From contig CAWUWW010000024.1 in the NCBI GenBank assembly GCA_963926355.1, positions 1-56,543 of the forward strand: 56,543 nucleotides of DNA. Reading direction: 5' to 3'. Below the pieces are notes generated by a model, which was not told the origin of the DNA, ran no database searches, and saw only the letters and a program-made list of their open reading frames with translations. A program made the translations under genes and the position numbers. How positions within the stretch are numbered: position 1 is the first letter of the stretch; every line of letters starts with the position of its first letter. This stretch comes from SCGC-AAA076-P13 sp963926355. Lineage in GTDB: Bacteria > Pseudomonadota > Gammaproteobacteria > Magnimaribacterales > D2472. Positions 8,983-16,572 of the stretch are shown here, one piece after another.

Positions 8983-9963
8983 TTAATCTATGAACTTACC
9001 TTCAATAGTTTTTTTAGCTCCACCTAGAACAACCAAATCACCATTATTTAAAGTGCCGTTAACAAATGCATATTCATCTTCATAGTAAATAATATTGACC
9101 AAATCTCTAGTAACTATTCTTTTTTCGTTAATAGTATAAACAGCCCAAATGCCTTGCTCTGATTGTGATAACGATTTAATTGGAACCCAGGTACCTCTTT
9201 GGCTCTCTTTTATGCTCATTTTTAATGTAACTATAGAGCCTGGACTAAAAAAGGTATTAAATCTAAAAATTGCCAATCTATTACTCGAACCTCCAGGAGA
9301 CATTGGAGCTAGCCTTTGAAGTTTTGCTTTGACTAGACTATCTTCAACTTTAAAATCGTAACTCTCTCCAACATTAATCTTTGATATATAGTCATTAGGT
9401 ATGGATACGTGGGCTTCTATATATCTAGAATCTAGAACTTCTAAAATAGAAACTCCTCCGTTTATAACTGACCCAGTATCTAAAAATCTGTTCTGGATAA
9501 TTCCATCAAAAGGGGCCAGCAGTTCTGTTTGCTCAAGCTTAATTTTATATAAGTCATATTGGGATTTAGCAACTAACTCCTCAGAACTTGCTTGATCTAA
9601 GTCTTGAGAAGAAATATGCCCTTTAGACCTTAAGTCCTTGTATCTATTTAGCACTTGAGCTGCTAGGTCATACCTGGCCTTTGCTTGATTTAATTGGGCC
9701 TGAGCTTCTCTGCTATCTAAGCTGGCAAGAACTTGCCCTTTAATAACCGAATCTCCAATATCAGCATTTATAGATCTAATTTTTCCTGGGATCTCGAAAG
9801 CTAATTTAGATTGCTCTATTGGAAGCAATTTACCAGGAAACTCTCTAGTTACAGAATACTCATCAAGCATTTTTACTTCTAAAACCTCTACAGCTTCAAC
9901 TGAGGTATTGAAAGAGATGCCTATAAGAATAAGACTTAAATACTTATTAAAATTGATATTCAT
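8983..9963 (-). CDS. RND efflux periplasmic adaptor (membrane fusion protein)
   Basis: Periplasmic adaptor that joins the RND pump to an outer-membrane channel. From the ATG at 9963 the protein is 326 residues and starts with a signal peptide (MNINFNKYLSLILIGISFN, cut after SVEA). It then has the split lipoyl domain (FEIPGKIRSINADIGDSVIKGQVLA and LLAPFDGIIQNRFLDTGSVI, each seen as one half), a coiled-coil hairpin between them, and beta-barrel and membrane-proximal domains. The frame stays open to an ATG at 10020, but the predicted transcription start near 10009 lies downstream of that codon, so 9963 is preferred. An AAGGAG sits 19 bases from this ATG, which is long. Two TetR-type operators cover the promoter. 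Confidence 0.9.
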   Translation of the reverse strand: MNINFNKYLSLILIGISFNTSVEAVEVLEVKMLDEYSVTREFPGKLLPIEQSKLAFEIPGKIRSINADIGDSVIKGQVLASLDSREAQAQLNQAKARYDLAAQVLNRYKDLRSKGHISSQDLDQASSEELVAKSQYDLYKIKLEQTELLAPFDGIIQNRFLDTGSVINGGVSILEVLDSRYIEAHVSIPNDYISKINVGESYDFKVEDSLVKAKLQRLAPMSPGGSSNRLAIFRFNTFFSPGSIVTLKMSIKESQRGTWVPIKSLSQSEQGIWAVYTINEKRIVTRDLVNIIYYEDEYAFVNGTLNNGDLVVLGGAKKTIEGKFID

Positions 9964-9997
9964 TTTATTTGTGCTAACTTTGCTCCTTAAAAAAATT

Positions 9998-10046
9998 AAT
10001 GTTTGCAGTGTAAACATCATAACTAAAATGTATGCAGTGTCAACAT
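9998..10046 (-). promoter_or_regulatory. Efflux pump promoter with two TetR-type operators
   Basis: On the minus strand TTGACA (10038-10043), a 16-base spacer and TATGAT (10016-10021) form a near-consensus sigma70 promoter for the pump operon, with a start near 10009. Two copies of an imperfect palindrome overlay it. TGTTTGCAGTGTAAACA (10000-10016) covers the end of the -10 box and the start point. TGTATGCAGTGTCAACA (10029-10045) covers the -35 box. The first has one mismatched pair in 17; the second differs from it at two bases. Their centres are 29 bases apart, about three helical turns. This is a repressor layout, and the divergent TetR gene is the obvious owner. Confidence 0.85.
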
Positions 10047-10090
10047 TGTTTACTATAAAGTGTTATTATTGTTTAAAGCAAGAGGAATAA

Positions 10091-10708
10091 ATGAAATCAT
10101 ATCATCACGGGAATTTAAAAGAAGAGCTTATAAAATATGCTTGCACTATATGTGAAAGAGATGGATATGCCAAGTTAAGCATTCGATCTCTAGCAAAAGA
10201 AAGTAATGTTTCTCAAACAGCTCCTTATAGACATTTTAAAACAAAAGAAGAGGTTTATGCAGCAGTTGCAAAAGAGGGCTTTAACAAACTTTATAAAGCT
10301 GTATTTATTGAATCAGATAAATTAACTCTTAAAGATTTTATTCAGTCTTCTAAAAAATATATTAATTTTGGTTTACAAAATGCAAATACCTATGATTTGA
10401 TGTTTGGAACGGCTGTTGGTGATTTTTCAGAGCATCCTGAATTAGTAGAGACGGCAAACAAGACATTTGAAAGTTTAGTGCTCAATCTTTCTTCGTTCCT
10501 AAAAGAAAATGATGAAGCTATTCTTGCTGGGAAATCCATAACTGTATGGGCTTTGCTTCATGGGATGGTTGGCATCCTTAGAAAACAAATGCTAACTGAG
10601 AATGACAATTACCCTTCAGAATTTGGTCCTATGAGCACTACAAGAAGAATAAGCTCTGATCTACCAACCTATCTAGAAAAAGTACTTACTGGGATTATTG
10701 AGAGCTAA
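10091..10708 (+). CDS. TetR/AcrR-family transcriptional regulator of the efflux pump
   Basis: DNA-binding repressor expected to sense a pump substrate. The 205 residues start with the TetR helix-turn-helix domain: the core reads LSIRSLAKESNVSQTAPYRH (about 33-52) followed by FKTKEEVYAAVA. A helical ligand domain follows, with FGTAVGDFSEHPE and the WALLHGMVGI segment of the WHG-type C terminus. A ribosome binding site AAGAGGAA ends 4 bases before the ATG. It is divergent from the adaptor gene and its 3' end overlaps the next minus-strand gene by 14 bases. By position it should bind the two operators in the 127-base shared region and probably represses itself as well. Confidence 0.88.
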   Translation: MKSYHHGNLKEELIKYACTICERDGYAKLSIRSLAKESNVSQTAPYRHFKTKEEVYAAVAKEGFNKLYKAVFIESDKLTLKDFIQSSKKYINFGLQNANTYDLMFGTAVGDFSEHPELVETANKTFESLVLNLSSFLKENDEAILAGKSITVWALLHGMVGILRKQMLTENDNYPSEFGPMSTTRRISSDLPTYLEKVLTGIIES

Positions 10709-11162
10709 GAACTTCTATTTCTATTATCTCCGAGAAAACTGGTTTCTCATGAGGAACATGAGCATAATCACCTAACAATAGTTGAAGAGAATACTTGCCT
10801 GGGTCTAAGGAGATGATTGCTTCAGTCTGCCCACCGCCGAAATGAATATAGCTTTTTGAAGATGGAATTGGTCTTTTAAGGTTTGGTAAAGCGCTATCAA
10901 TGATTAAATGGTGATGTCCCGAAGCTATGGAGCAATCTGAAGACTCTACCATTTTTCCAGCTGGCGTAATGTCAACATTACGAGATCCAAAAATAACTTT
11001 GACTTCTGACAAGTTTGTTTTAAAACCATTTTTTGGCGATATAAGAAAAACCTCTGAATTATTAGCGCACTGTACTTTATTATATTCTGAATGTTCATGA
11101 TCAGAACTATAAATAGCTGAGCTTATTATAGAGGTCAAAAGAATTAATAAAGATTTATGCAT
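10695..11162 (-). CDS. DUF4399-like secreted protein
   Basis: A 155-residue protein from the ATG at 11162 (an upstream in-frame ATG at 11177 would precede the signal peptide). The signal peptide is MHKSLLILLTSIISSAIYSS. The mature part has the DUF4399 landmarks SGHHHLIID, LPNLKRPIPSS, YIHFGGGQTEA and LGDYAHVPHEKP, and is rich in histidine. Family function is unknown; the His clusters invite the idea of metal binding, which is only a guess. The gene overlaps the upstream flavin reductase by 8 bases, so the two are probably one transcript, and it converges on tetR. Confidence 0.8.
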   Translation of the reverse strand: MHKSLLILLTSIISSAIYSSDHEHSEYNKVQCANNSEVFLISPKNGFKTNLSEVKVIFGSRNVDITPAGKMVESSDCSIASGHHHLIIDSALPNLKRPIPSSKSYIHFGGGQTEAIISLDPGKYSLQLLLGDYAHVPHEKPVFSEIIEIEVLSSQ

Positions 11163-11619
11163 ATTTACCATTAGCATAGACTAATGTATTCATGCTCTCT
11201 TTGCTATTAGCATCTAATACATGGGCAATTACTATTGAGTGAGTATGATAGCTAATTAGTTTATCCACTTTACAGAAAATATTTGCTTGAGCATTCGCTA
11301 GATAAGGAATGCCTTGCTTATCCCAGTTTTTATCATCAAATCTCTTATCAAACTGAGATTCACTAGAACAGATATTTGAAATTTCTTCCTGATCTTTGGT
11401 TAAAAGATTGATACATAAATCAGAACCCTCTTTGATCGAGTCATGTACTCTTGCGCTTTTATTAATACAGACTAGCAAGCTTGGTGGCTCCATGGATATT
11501 GATGTAACCGAAGAAACTGTTATTGCATAAGGATTTCCATCAGCGCCCTTCATTGACATTACACTTACTGAGTAGATGTAATTCCTCATAGCTGTTCTAA
11601 AGTTATCTTGTATTGTCAT
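11155..11619 (-). CDS. Flavin reductase-like FMN-binding protein
   Basis: A 154-residue protein from the ATG at 11619 (MTIQDNFRTAMRNYIYSVSV); an earlier in-frame start at 11661 adds hydrophobic residues not found in the family. It has the flavin reductase core: YIYSVSVMSMKGADGNPYAITVSSVTSISMEPPSLLVCINK in successive segments, then SDLCINLL. Such proteins bind FMN and often give reduced flavin to a monooxygenase, but no monooxygenase lies nearby. It overlaps the DUF4399 gene and diverges from rsmD. The exact substrate cannot be assigned. Confidence 0.82.
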   Translation of the reverse strand: MTIQDNFRTAMRNYIYSVSVMSMKGADGNPYAITVSSVTSISMEPPSLLVCINKSARVHDSIKEGSDLCINLLTKDQEEISNICSSESQFDKRFDDKNWDKQGIPYLANAQANIFCKVDKLISYHTHSIVIAHVLDANSKESMNTLVYANGKYA

Positions 11620-11676
11620 GTAATGAATTATACTGAAAGGAAATATAAATAGTACTGCCAAAATACATAGATATAG

Positions 11677-12237
11677 ATGAAAAATAACATACGAATCTCA
11701 GGCGGAAATTTAAGAGGGAAAAAAATTCCTTTTGAATATAAAGATACTCTTAGACCTACATCAAATAAGTTGAAAGAAATACTCTTTAACTGGCTGCAGT
11801 TTGAGATATCTGATTCTAATTGCTTAGATCTCTTTGCTGGAACTGGGTCTCTTGGGATTGAAGCTCTATCTAGAGATGCTAAAAAAGTCTTATTTGTCGA
11901 GCTAAATAAAACTAATTACACCTTAATAGCTGCAAATATCAAATCACTTGATCTCAAGGCGTCGGCAAAAGTTCTCTTTAAAGATGCTTTTACATGGGTT
12001 AGGCAGGGAGATCTTTCAGAATTTGATTTTATCTTTCTTGATCCTCCTTTTAATAAAGAATATGAATTAAAGATGCTTAATCTTCTAATTAAAAAAGGTA
12101 ATTTAAAACCTTCATGTAAAATTTACCTCGAATACAGCAAATATACTGATATAGAAATACCCATATCTCTAGAGGTACTCAAGGAAAAATCTGTCGGTGA
12201 TGTTAAAGCTTTATTACTTAAGATAAATGAAAATTAA
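11677..12237 (+). CDS. rsmD: 16S rRNA (guanine966-N2)-methyltransferase
   Basis: SAM-dependent enzyme that methylates G966 of 16S rRNA in the 30S subunit. The 186 residues show the N-terminal RISGGNLRGKKI, RPTSNKLKEILFNWL, the SAM-binding motif DLFAGTGSLG (51-60) and the catalytic motif LDPPF (121-125). Length matches the family (about 190-200). Its stop overlaps the start of hemC by 11 bases, so it heads rsmD-hemC-hemD. It is often found beside ftsY or coaD elsewhere; coaD is in this window but 34 kb away. Confidence 0.93.
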   Translation: MKNNIRISGGNLRGKKIPFEYKDTLRPTSNKLKEILFNWLQFEISDSNCLDLFAGTGSLGIEALSRDAKKVLFVELNKTNYTLIAANIKSLDLKASAKVLFKDAFTWVRQGDLSEFDFIFLDPPFNKEYELKMLNLLIKKGNLKPSCKIYLEYSKYTDIEIPISLEVLKEKSVGDVKALLLKINEN

Positions 12238-13132
12238 ACTAGCCACCAGACAATCTGAGCTTGCACTCTTTCAAGCCAATTATGTAATGAATAAAATTCA
12301 AGCACATCATTCTGACGTTGAAGTGGAGCTAGTTCCTATGACTTCTGATGGAGATCAAACTGACAAGCCTCTCCATGAAATTGGTGGTAAGGGTTTATTT
12401 GTAACTAAACTAGAATTAGCATTAGAAAATGGTGAGGCCGACATAGCAGTGCATAGCCTTAAAGATGTGCCAGCAAAAATAGATATGAAGTATTCCATAG
12501 CAGCTATTTTTAAAAGAGAGGACCCTTCAGATATCTTGCTATCAATTAATGGATCGAGTCTTCCTGACTTTCCCGCCAATGCTTCAATTGGAACCTCAAG
12601 CCCAAGAAGAAAAGCTCAAATTCTTAGATCGAGATCAGACCTTAATATAATCCCTGTAAGAGGGAATATAGCTACAAGAATTAGAAAATTACATGAAGGA
12701 CATTTTGATGGGTTGATAGTCGCAAAGGCTGCACTTAATAGATTAAATATTGAATTAACCAATGCTTATGAATTTTCAATGCAAGAGATGCTTCCAGCAG
12801 CATCGCAAGGATTTATTGGGGTTGAATGTCTTAAATCAAATAAAAAAATTATCTCTATTATGAATAGCATAAATAATCCTTCAGAGATGGCTTTGGCTAA
12901 TGCAGAAAGGGAATTTGTAGCTTCCTTAAATGGCTCTTGCCTTTCTCCGATTGCTATTATTTGCAAGGAAGAAGCCCATGGGATTAATATATCGGCAAAA
13001 GTGCTTTCGCAAAATGGTCAAAAAGAAATTTATAGAGAAATAAAATCTAATCATGAAAACTTAACAAAAGATATTCATTCACTAGCAATTGATTTCATTT
13101 CAAATGATGCGCATTTAATAATATTAGAATAG
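12227..13132 (+). CDS. hemC: Porphobilinogen deaminase (hydroxymethylbilane synthase)
   Basis: Joins four porphobilinogens into hydroxymethylbilane in heme and siroheme synthesis. The 301-residue protein begins KLATRQSELALFQA, carries the catalytic aspartate in HSLKDVP (D80), the arginine cluster GTSSPRRKAQ and VRGN, and the cofactor cysteine in NGSCLSPI (C238), to which the dipyrromethane primer attaches. Length is normal (about 310). The ATG lies in the end of rsmD, and the stop overlaps the GTG of hemD by one base. The whole run hemC-hemD faces hemB-trxA-rho, so three heme genes meet in 5 kb. Confidence 0.96.
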   Translation: MKIKLATRQSELALFQANYVMNKIQAHHSDVEVELVPMTSDGDQTDKPLHEIGGKGLFVTKLELALENGEADIAVHSLKDVPAKIDMKYSIAAIFKREDPSDILLSINGSSLPDFPANASIGTSSPRRKAQILRSRSDLNIIPVRGNIATRIRKLHEGHFDGLIVAKAALNRLNIELTNAYEFSMQEMLPAASQGFIGVECLKSNKKIISIMNSINNPSEMALANAEREFVASLNGSCLSPIAIICKEEAHGINISAKVLSQNGQKEIYREIKSNHENLTKDIHSLAIDFISNDAHLIILE

Positions 13133-13857
13133 TGCTAATTAATACTAGGCCGAAAAATCTATCACAAAATATAAACACTCTCTGCGCTAATGAAAAAATA
13201 GATTTAACCAATCTTCATCTATCAAAAATTACGCCCATATCAAGCAAAGAAATTATTGAGAGCTGGAGATCAAAGCTAGAATCCCTTCAATCATATAGCA
13301 ATATTATTTTCACGAGCCAAGCATCGGCTATTTATGGACTAGAAATTCTAAAAACCAATATTGACCTAAAAAAAATACAATCAAATATATTTTCAATTGG
13401 TCCAGCAACAACAAAAATCATTGAAGATAAGGGAATTGAATGTATCTCGTCTAATCACCCATCATCTGAGTTTCTAGCAGAGCTAATAATTGAACAATAC
13501 TCCGGTAAAAATTTATTATTCTGTGGCAGCAATTCGAATAAAACTTTACAGAAAATGCTAAAAAATAATATTGATGAGGTTATTTGCTACGATCTTGTTT
13601 ATTCCAATTTTTATGTTGCCGATATAAATAAGGGGCCGAAAATAGTTTTGATATATAACTACTTAACTTTTTCTTTTATTCATGAGCATATTGATCATGG
13701 AATTTTATTAGAAAAAATATTTATTGTCTCCTCGCAAAGAATTAAAGAAAAAATAATTAAAGGTTTTGGTAATGCCAAATATTTAGATATGAAGATCGAG
13801 GTAGCTGAGAGCCCTTCTGATGAATCAATGTTAAAAAAGGCTAAAGAGTTTATTTAG
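13132..13857 (+). CDS. hemD: Uroporphyrinogen-III synthase
   Basis: Closes and inverts ring D of hydroxymethylbilane to uroporphyrinogen III. The 241-residue protein is divergent, as this family always is, but shows NTRP at the start, NIIFTSQASAIYGLE, SIGPATTKIIEDKGI and the late IVSSQRIKEK segment. The start is GTG at 13132, sharing a base with the hemC stop TAG. The assignment leans on the place right after hemC. The 3' end overlaps rho by 8 bases on the opposite strand. Confidence 0.88.
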   Translation: MLINTRPKNLSQNINTLCANEKIDLTNLHLSKITPISSKEIIESWRSKLESLQSYSNIIFTSQASAIYGLEILKTNIDLKKIQSNIFSIGPATTKIIEDKGIECISSNHPSSEFLAELIIEQYSGKNLLFCGSNSNKTLQKMLKNNIDEVICYDLVYSNFYVADINKGPKIVLIYNYLTFSFIHEHIDHGILLEKIFIVSSQRIKEKIIKGFGNAKYLDMKIEVAESPSDESMLKKAKEFI

Positions 13858-15127
13858 TCTTTTTAGCGCCTCCGCTCTTCATTGAAGTAAAGAACTCATC
13901 ATTTGTTTTAAATGATTTCAGTCTATCAATTAAGAATTGAATTGACTGAGCGTCTTCCATATCATCAAGAATTTTTCTAAGAACCCACATTCTCTGCAGC
14001 TCATCTTCAGCTGTTAGCAAGTCCTCTCTTCTTGTTCCAGACCTTCTGATATTAATAGCTGGGTAGATTCTTTTTTCTGCTATCTTTCTCTCAAGATGAA
14101 TCTCCATATTTCCCGTACCTTTAAATTCCTCGTAAATTACTTCGTCCATCTTAGAGCCAGTATCTACAAGAGCAGTCGCTATAATTGTTAAACTCCCGCC
14201 TTCTTCAAGGTTTCTAGCAGCACCAAAGAATCTTTTAGGTTTCTCTAGAGCATTTGAGTCAACTCCGCCACTTAGAATTTTTCCTGATGATGGCTGAACT
14301 GAGTTGTAAGCTCTTCCTAAACGGGTAATTGAATCTAATAAGATTACTACATCTTTTTTATGTTCAACAAGCCTTTTTGCTTTTTCAATTACCATATTTG
14401 CTACTTGTACATGTCTGGTTGGCGGCTCATCAAAAGTACTGGCGACTACCTCGCCCTTAACTGTTCTAGACATCTCTGTAACCTCCTCTGGCCTTTCATC
14501 AATCAGTAAAACAATTAATTCAACTTCAGGATTATTGCTTTTTATTGAATGGGCAATACTTTGAAGCATAAGTGTTTTACCTGCTTTAGGTGGAGATACA
14601 ATCAAGCCACGCTGGCCCTTTCCAATTGGGGCTATTAGATCAATTATTCTTGAAGATAGATCTTCTTTAGATCCAGATCCTTGTTCAAGTATTAATCTTT
14701 CGTTTGGAAATAAAGGAGTTAGGTTCTCAAAAAGTATTTTATTTTTTGTTTTAGATGGGTCTTCGCCATTAATAGTATCAACTTGAATTAATGCAAAATA
14801 TCTTTCTTTTTCTTTAGGAGTTCTTATCTTTCCAGCAATAGTATCTCCTTTTCTTAGGCTAAATTTTCTTATTTGATTTGGGGAGACGTAAATATCATCT
14901 TCACCTGCAACGTAAGAGCCTTCAGGTGAACGTAAGAAACCAAAGCCATCATTTAATATTTCTAAAACCCCGCCGCCAAATATTTCAACACCTTCAGAAG
15001 CTTTATGTTTAAAAATTTTAAATATAATTTCTTGCTTTTTAAGTCTGCCAACATCTTCTAGCCCCAATTCAGTTGCGATATCAACAAGCTCGCTTATTGG
15101 CTTAATTTTAATTTCAGTAAGGTTCAT
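13850..15127 (-). CDS. rho: Transcription termination factor Rho
   Basis: Hexameric RNA-dependent ATPase that ends transcription. In the 425 residues are the Rho N domain, the cold-shock-like RNA-binding domain with GFGFLR (61-66) and VSPNQIRKF, the P-loop SPPKAGKT (178-185), the Walker B VVILLDSITRLGRAYN and the Q/R-loop region GGVDSNALEKPKRFFGAARN. Length is close to E. coli (419). It follows trxA after 119 bases with its own likely promoter. Since convergent genes here overlap and hairpin terminators are few, Rho probably carries much of the termination load (inference). Confidence 0.97.
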   Translation of the reverse strand: MNLTEIKIKPISELVDIATELGLEDVGRLKKQEIIFKIFKHKASEGVEIFGGGVLEILNDGFGFLRSPEGSYVAGEDDIYVSPNQIRKFSLRKGDTIAGKIRTPKEKERYFALIQVDTINGEDPSKTKNKILFENLTPLFPNERLILEQGSGSKEDLSSRIIDLIAPIGKGQRGLIVSPPKAGKTLMLQSIAHSIKSNNPEVELIVLLIDERPEEVTEMSRTVKGEVVASTFDEPPTRHVQVANMVIEKAKRLVEHKKDVVILLDSITRLGRAYNSVQPSSGKILSGGVDSNALEKPKRFFGAARNLEEGGSLTIIATALVDTGSKMDEVIYEEFKGTGNMEIHLERKIAEKRIYPAINIRRSGTRREDLLTAEDELQRMWVLRKILDDMEDAQSIQFLIDRLKSFKTNDEFFTSMKSGGAKKTK

Positions 15128-15170
15128 ATACGTAGTTCCAGTGATGTTTTTTTATAGGAAAATGTTTGGT

Positions 15171-15200
15171 TATATAGTGGCCACAGGGCCTAGATGTAAA
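15171..15200 (-). promoter_or_regulatory. Candidate rho promoter with inverted repeat in the spacer
   Basis: On the minus strand TTTACA (15195-15200), an 18-base spacer and TATATA (15171-15176) make a fair sigma70 promoter about 44 bases upstream of the rho start. The spacer contains GGCC-CTGT-GGCC (15179-15190), the only GC-rich inverted repeat in the gap. It could be a regulatory site or chance. Confidence 0.45.
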
Positions 15201-15246
15201 AATGATAGTTCTTTTTAGTTAAAGATGCAAAGTTTATGTCCAAAGA

Positions 15247-15573
15247 TTAGATAACCGTATTTATAAAATCCTCGAGTTGCTGCTTGCTTAGAGCCCCTAT
15301 TTCAGTTCCCACAGGCTCACCATTTTTAAATATTATTAAAGTTGGTATAGATCTAACTCCATATCTTGCAGCTGTTTCTCTATTAGCATCGACATCCATC
15401 TTGCATACTTTAATCTTTCCTTCATTTTCAGCAGCAACCTCTTCTACAGTTGGGGTTAGTTGCTTGCATGGTCCACACCATTCAGCCCAAAAGTCTACTA
15501 AAACTGGTGTGTCAGAATTTAGGACGTTATTAGTAAAATTTTCTTCATCATGTATTTCAATTACATTGCTCAT
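15247..15573 (-). CDS. trxA: Thioredoxin
   Basis: Small cytosolic dithiol reductase. The 108 residues contain the active site W32-C33-G34-P35-C36, the conserved VDFWAEW before it, and the cis-proline loop SIPTLIIF. Length equals E. coli TrxA. The gene overlaps hemB by 4 bases (ATGA) and precedes rho, the usual trxA-rho pairing of gammaproteobacteria. In pseudomonads, as I recall, ppk and ppx lie between hemB and trxA; here they are absent. Confidence 0.97.
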   Translation of the reverse strand: MSNVIEIHDEENFTNNVLNSDTPVLVDFWAEWCGPCKQLTPTVEEVAAENEGKIKVCKMDVDANRETAARYGVRSIPTLIIFKNGEPVGTEIGALSKQQLEDFINTVI

Positions 15574-16568
15574 TTTTTTTTTATCTCCATGGAAATTTCT
15601 TTTGCAGAGTAAGTTAGGATTGCATCTGCTCCGGCTCTTTTGAAACTTATTAATGATTCTAGCATAACCTCATTATCAAGCCACCCTTTGGCAATAGCTA
15701 GTTTTAGCATGCTATATTCTCCACTGACTTGATAAGCAAAGGTAGGAATCTTAAAGGTATTCTTTATTAAAGAAACTATATCAAGATAAGGCATGCCTGG
15801 TTTTACCATTACTATGTCTGCTCCCTCGTTTATATCCATTGCAACTTCATGAAGTGCTTCATCGCTATTATAAGGGGACATTTGGTAAGAGGATTTAGAA
15901 GAAGCTCCCAAGTTAGAGGCAGAGTTTACCGCATCTCTGAAAGGTCCATAAAATTTTGAATTATATTTAGCAGCATAAGAAAGTAAAATAGTATTTTTAT
16001 AATCTGAGACCTCTAGCGCATCTCTGATAGCGCCGATTCTTCCATCCATCATATCTGAAGGAGCTATGATATCTGCACCAGCTTCGGCAAGAACTAGAGA
16101 TTGGGATTTTAGTATCTCTAGAGTTAAATCATTATCAACATAGTCTTTTTTTATAATACCGTCGTGTCCATGGTCTGTATAAGGGTCAAGAGCTACATCA
16201 GCTATTATAATAACTTCGGGAAAGCTTTCTTTTATAAGCCTTATTGACTCACATATTAGATTATTTTTATTGCTAGCTTCCGTTCCAGAGGCGTCTTTTT
16301 TACTACTCTCAATAACTGGAAATAAAGCTATAGTTTTAATGCCTGAGCTCACAATATTTTCCACTTCTTTTGCAATAGAATTCAAGCCATGCCTTAAGAT
16401 TCCAGGCATAGACTCAATCGCCTCAGTTCCCTTCATATTTTCTTTTATGAAGACTGGTTGAATTAAATCATCTGAGGATAACCTGTTCTCAGATACTAAA
16501 TCTAATATATTAGAGCTAGACCTAAGTCTTCTTAATCTGGTATTTGGAAATTTTCTATCTATAAACAT
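15570..16568 (-). CDS. hemB: Delta-aminolevulinic acid dehydratase (porphobilinogen synthase)
   Basis: Condenses two 5-aminolevulinates to porphobilinogen. The 332-residue protein has FPVIES, the metal-site segment DVALDPYTDHGHDG, SDMMDGRIGAIRDAL, the first active lysine in SYAAKYNSKFYGPFRDA and the Schiff-base lysine in IVMVKPGMPYLD. The metal segment has Asp/Ala where zinc enzymes have three cysteines, so this is the Mg/allosteric type. Length is normal. The neighbours are ilvD upstream (4 bases away, same strand) and trxA downstream (4-base overlap). Confidence 0.96.
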   Translation of the reverse strand: MFIDRKFPNTRLRRLRSSSNILDLVSENRLSSDDLIQPVFIKENMKGTEAIESMPGILRHGLNSIAKEVENIVSSGIKTIALFPVIESSKKDASGTEASNKNNLICESIRLIKESFPEVIIIADVALDPYTDHGHDGIIKKDYVDNDLTLEILKSQSLVLAEAGADIIAPSDMMDGRIGAIRDALEVSDYKNTILLSYAAKYNSKFYGPFRDAVNSASNLGASSKSSYQMSPYNSDEALHEVAMDINEGADIVMVKPGMPYLDIVSLIKNTFKIPTFAYQVSGEYSMLKLAIAKGWLDNEVMLESLISFKRAGADAILTYSAKEISMEIKKK

Positions 16569-16572
16569 GGGC

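Noticed and set aside
9963..10020. Longer adaptor protein starting at 10020
   Set aside because: The predicted transcription start lies near 10009 and the extra residues precede a good signal peptide.
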